The notes under the pieces are model-generated. The model did no database searches. It saw only the letters and a program-made list of their open reading frames with translations, and was not told where the DNA came from. Source: CAYGJN01 sp964350135 (lineage in GTDB: Bacteria > Bdellovibrionota > Bacteriovoracia > Bacteriovoracales > Bacteriovoracaceae). Taken from it: a stretch of DNA of 16,374 bases. This document shows positions 13,294 to 16,374 of the stretch, piece by piece. A program made the translations under genes and the position numbers. Location: NCBI GenBank assembly GCA_964350135.1, contig CAYGJN010000060.1:1-16374 (forward strand), given 5' to 3'. How positions within the stretch are numbered: the first letter of the stretch is position 1; each line of letters opens with the position of its first letter.

Positions 13294-13483
13294 AGAAAAC
13301 TCCTCATCAGCTTTGCTTAAATAATTTTCATAACTTAATAATTCTAGCGCGCTGCATATGTTGATCCAGGATTACCAAGACAATCTGTAGAATTTACATA
13401 GAGCTAATATGCTGAAATTACGTGTTTGGAGTGGATTAAGAACAGTTTTTAAGTCAAAATAAACAAGTTCCACAGGAGTATTC
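13294..13483. promoter_or_regulatory. Divergent regulatory interval with an AGCGCGCT palindrome
   Basis: This 190-bp interval must contain promoters for the lipoprotein cluster (leftward) and the RND operon (rightward). I see TTGATC at 13361 and TAGAAT at 13388, but they are 21 nt apart, too far for a good pair. An 8-bp perfect palindrome AGCGCGCT (13346-13353) stands out in an AT-rich stretch and could be an operator core. The rightward gene has AGGAG five bases before its ATG. No confident promoter is claimed. Confidence 0.3.
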
Positions 13484-15793
13484 ATGAGAAAAGTAGAGTT
13501 GGGTGAGACCTTAGGCCAATGGGTATTAAACAATCGCTTCATTGTTATTATTACTAGTTTTCTGTGTGCGCTCCTTATTAGTTACGGAGCAAAAAACCTA
13601 GAGTTCTCTAGTGATTATAGGTATTTTTTTGGTGCTGATAATCCACAAAGACTAGCTTTTGAGAAGTTACAAAATACATATTCTAATGATGATTCTGTTC
13701 TGATTGGTATCGAGCCAAGTGATGGAGTTGTATTTAAGACTCAAACAATGATGGCCATTAGAGACTTAACAGAACAATCATGGAAAGTTCCATTTTCAAC
13801 TAGAGTGGATTCAATTACTAATTTTCAACATACTGAAGCTATTGGAGATGAGCTTATAGTTGAAAATTTATTTTCCGAATCCAAAGCAAAAGATAATAAT
13901 CTTATAACAAATAAGTTTTTAGATAAAATTAGAAATATAGCTATAAAAGAACCTCTTCTGGTAAATAGAATAATAAATAAAAATGCAGATCTAACTGTGA
14001 ATAATATTACTATTAATCTTCCCAATAAATCTCAAGAGGAAACTCCAATGCTCGCTTCTCATGTGAGAAAAATGGCAAAGGAGTTTGAAGAAAAATATCC
14101 TGGTCATAAACTGTATTTATCAGGGATAGCTATGATGAATGCAGCATTTACTGAAGCTGGACTTAGGGATATGCAAACTCTAACGCCGCTTATGTATGGA
14201 GTTATCCTTTTAATTATTTTTCTATTATTAAAATCTTTTAGTTCTGTGATTATTACCTTTCTTGTTATCTTGCTATCAATATTAGTAGGAATGGGTTTTG
14301 GTGGCTGGCTTAATTTCCCTTTAACTCCACCATCATCTATTGCTCCTATCATTATAATGACTTTGGCCATTGCGGATTCGATACATATATTAAAATCTAT
14401 TTTGAAATTTATGGGTAAAGGTCTTGATAAAAATAAAGCTATTATTGAGTCATTGAAAATTAACTTAAGACCTGTATTTTTAACAAGTTTTACAACGGTG
14501 ATTGGCTTTTTATCACTTAATTTTAGTGATACACCTCCCTTTCATGACCTTGGTAATATGACGGCCATAGGAGTTATTGCTGCATTTCTATACTCAATAT
14601 TGTTTCTTCCTGCAATGGTCTCGCTTATGCCTTTTACTGGTCGTTCGAGTAAAGAAAAGTCATCTCAACTATTATTAAACCTTGCTGAATTTACGATTAA
14701 AAACAATAAAATGATTATCTTCTTTTTCATTATTCTTACAGTAGTGCTTGGTTATAAAGCTTATCATATTAAGCTTAATGATCAATTCGTTAATTATTTT
14801 GATAAAACTATGGAGTTTAGAAAAAACTCTGAACATTTAATGAATAAACTTACGGGTATTTATCAAGTTAACTTTGATATGAATACTGGTCAGTCTCAAG
14901 GTGTTGCTGATCCTCAATTCTTGATTTTATTAGAACAATTTTCAAATTACTTGATAACTCTTCCAGGAGTAATTCATGTAAACACACTCTCTGATACTTT
15001 TAAAAGGCTTAATAAGAATATGCATGGTGATGATCAAGCTTATTATAGTCTGCCACAGAATAGAGAGTTAGCTTCACAGTATCTGCTTCTTTATGAAATG
15101 AGTTTGCCTTATGGATTAGACTTAAATAATCAAATTGATATAGATAAAGCATCTACTCGAGTTATGGTAACAATGGGAAATATTGAAAGTGAGCAAATGC
15201 TTTTAGTAACAGAAAAAGGGGAGCAATGGCTTAAAGAAAATGCTCCAAAGTCCATGCATAGCCTAGGGACATCGCCAACTATTATGTTCGCCCATATAAC
15301 GGAGCGAAATGTTAAATCTATGTTTTGGGGTACTCTGATTGCTTTTTTTCTTATTACTCTTACATTAATTATTGCTCTAAAAAGTGTCCGTTATGGTTTG
15401 ATTTCTTTAATCCCTAATATGATTCCTGCTATTTTGGCTTTTGGTGTTTGGGATATTTTGGTTGGACAAGTTGGTTTTGCAATAGCTGTTGTTGCCTCTG
15501 TAACACTTGGAATTGTAGTCGATGATACAGTCCATTTTCTATCTAAATATGCTCGTGCGAGAAAAAATGGGTTTTCAAGTAATGATTCTATCAGAGAAGC
15601 TTTTACGGGTGTTGGAGAAGCATTAATAGTTACCTCTATAATACTTGTTGTAGGTTTTAGTGTACTAATGCTATCGCCATTTAAAATTAATTATGTACTG
15701 GGGGCATTATCCTCAATGACAATTGGTATTGCTCTTCTTGTGGACTTCACAATTTTGCCAGCAGTTTTATCTATTGTAGATTCTAAAAAATAA
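13484..15793 (+). CDS. RND-superfamily exporter (HAE3/MMPL-type)
   Basis: A 769-residue inner-membrane protein with the duplicated RND layout: a TM helix near residues 17-36, a large periplasmic domain, a block of five TM helices (about 235-385), a second TM near 410-425, a second periplasmic domain and five more TMs (about 610-765). The length fits the single-component HAE3/MMPL exporters (COG1033), not the roughly 1000-residue drug pumps. Proton-relay acidic residues are seen in TM4, LAIADSIHI (Asp298), and in TM10, LGIVVDDTVHF (Asp680/681). The next gene, 9 bp downstream, encodes a LolA-like lipoprotein-sorting protein. This pairing is common and suggests transport of a lipid or lipoprotein-like substrate between membranes, probably not antibiotic efflux. 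AGGAG lies five bases upstream of the ATG. Confidence 0.9.
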   Translation: MRKVELGETLGQWVLNNRFIVIITSFLCALLISYGAKNLEFSSDYRYFFGADNPQRLAFEKLQNTYSNDDSVLIGIEPSDGVVFKTQTMMAIRDLTEQSWKVPFSTRVDSITNFQHTEAIGDELIVENLFSESKAKDNNLITNKFLDKIRNIAIKEPLLVNRIINKNADLTVNNITINLPNKSQEETPMLASHVRKMAKEFEEKYPGHKLYLSGIAMMNAAFTEAGLRDMQTLTPLMYGVILLIIFLLLKSFSSVIITFLVILLSILVGMGFGGWLNFPLTPPSSIAPIIIMTLAIADSIHILKSILKFMGKGLDKNKAIIESLKINLRPVFLTSFTTVIGFLSLNFSDTPPFHDLGNMTAIGVIAAFLYSILFLPAMVSLMPFTGRSSKEKSSQLLLNLAEFTIKNNKMIIFFFIILTVVLGYKAYHIKLNDQFVNYFDKTMEFRKNSEHLMNKLTGIYQVNFDMNTGQSQGVADPQFLILLEQFSNYLITLPGVIHVNTLSDTFKRLNKNMHGDDQAYYSLPQNRELASQYLLLYEMSLPYGLDLNNQIDIDKASTRVMVTMGNIESEQMLLVTEKGEQWLKENAPKSMHSLGTSPTIMFAHITERNVKSMFWGTLIAFFLITLTLIIALKSVRYGLISLIPNMIPAILAFGVWDILVGQVGFAIAVVASVTLGIVVDDTVHFLSKYARARKNGFSSNDSIREAFTGVGEALIVTSIILVVGFSVLMLSPFKINYVLGALSSMTIGIALLVDFTILPAVLSIVDSKK

Positions 15794-15802
15794 GAGGTTT
15801 TT

Positions 15803-16374
15803 ATGTCTAAGATGATTTTACTTTTTTCACTTACTCTATTGGCACAGGCTAATTTAGAAAAAAAGGGTTTAGAGCTAGCAACTAAAATTGATAATGCTGA
15901 AAATGGATATATTAATCAAGTTGCAGAAGTTGAGATGATATTAATTAATAATGCAGGTAAAGAGTCTAGGCGAGAAATGAAGATAAAAACATTGGAGGTT
16001 AAAGGAGACGGTGATAAGTCTTTAACTATTTTTTATACCCCACGAGATGTTAAAGGGACTGCTTTTTTATCATTTTCACATATTTCAGGGCCTGATGACC
16101 AATGGCTATACCTACCAGCACTTAAAAGAGTAAAAAGAATTACCTCAAATAATAAAAGTGGACCATTTATGGGCTCAGAGTTTGCTTATGAGGATCTCTC
16201 TTCTCAAGAAATTGATAAATACACTTATAAGTATGTAAAAGCTGAAACTATTAATAAAAACCCAGGTCATATTTTTGAAAGATATCCAAAAGATAAGAGC
16301 TCTGGCTATACTAAACAAGTAGTTTATACAGATGAGCCAGAAATGCGAATTCATAAAGTTGAGTTTTATGATCG
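15803..16374 (+). CDS. Outer-membrane lipoprotein-sorting protein (LolA-like), N-terminal part
   Basis: The gene starts 9 bp after the RND exporter, with GAGG five bases before ATG, and runs off the right edge; 190 codons are visible. A short signal peptide (MSKMILLFSLTLLAQA) is followed by a LolA-like domain of the kind annotated as outer membrane lipoprotein-sorting protein (PF17131). The family hallmark is clear: DVKGTAFLSFSHI, then DDQWLYLPALKRVKRI, then KSGPFMGSEFAYEDL. The fold is a half-barrel that carries a lipid or acylated substrate across the periplasm. Here it probably receives a substrate from the RND protein. The exact cargo is unknown. The C-terminus is not in the window. Confidence 0.9.
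   Translation, partial: MSKMILLFSLTLLAQANLEKKGLELATKIDNAENGYINQVAEVEMILINNAGKESRREMKIKTLEVKGDGDKSLTIFYTPRDVKGTAFLSFSHISGPDDQWLYLPALKRVKRITSNNKSGPFMGSEFAYEDLSSQEIDKYTYKYVKAETINKNPGHIFERYPKDKSSGYTKQVVYTDEPEMRIHKVEFYD

Noticed and set aside
13825..14370. Two minus-strand open frames inside the RND exporter gene
   Set aside because: Shadows of a well-supported 769-residue gene; no start signals or motifs.
1..16374. CRISPR array, insertion sequence, prophage or integron
   Set aside because: No spaced direct repeats, transposase, integrase or phage structural genes were found on either strand.

Overview
The window looks like a chromosomal segment of a low-GC Gram-negative bacterium. The genes are dense and mostly encode envelope, secreted and periplasmic proteins. 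An outer membrane is implied by a lipoprotein, a LolA-like sorting protein, a SPOR-domain protein and several secreted hydrolases. The combination of a secreted L,D-transpeptidase, a sphingomyelinase-like phosphodiesterase, secreted proteases and hydrolases and a nucleoside transporter would suit a predatory Bdellovibrionota member of the Bacteriovorax/Halobacteriovorax type. That taxonomic guess is inference; the window has no rRNA, tRNA or marker gene to prove it. The text is draft quality: it has a 100-N gap flanked by an exact 55-bp repeat, and a 10-N gap flanked by a diverged 64-bp duplication plus GC-rich junk. Both break genes that become intact when the duplications are collapsed.

Layout, left part (1-9305): genes alternate strand almost one by one. 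In order they are a SPOR-domain protein (+, partial), an alpha/beta-hydrolase pseudoenzyme (-), a secreted L,D-transpeptidase (+), a two-TM protein of unknown function (-), a secreted sphingomyelinase-like EEP phosphodiesterase (+), a periplasmic thioredoxin (-), a receiver domain lacking its phospho-Asp (+), a CDP-alcohol phosphatidyltransferase/CNT nucleoside transporter operon (-), and a periplasmic cytochrome c'-like/helical-repeat protein (+). The first four convergent junctions are extremely tight (overlap 4 bp, overlap 8 bp, abutting, 2-bp gap). The fifth, at 9306-9485, is a 180-bp interval with a strong hairpin and may hold a structured RNA.

Right part: a minus-strand cluster (13293 down to 9486) encodes a lipoprotein, a membrane HEGGH putative metalloprotease, a secreted HELFH metalloprotease with Ca-binding-type Asp repeats, a secreted alpha/beta-hydrolase and a DUF1415 protein. 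The middle three genes overlap, so they are probably translationally coupled. A divergent operon then encodes an HAE3/MMPL-type RND exporter and a LolA-like outer-membrane lipoprotein-sorting protein, which runs off the right edge.

The main things to follow up are the envelope hydrolase cassette (9486-13293), three proteins with lost or altered catalytic residues (hydrolase Ser to Ala, receiver Asp to Ser, transpeptidase SHGC His to Ser), a window-wide excess of the tetramer GGCC, the structured convergent interval at 9306-9485, and several palindromes at divergent promoters.
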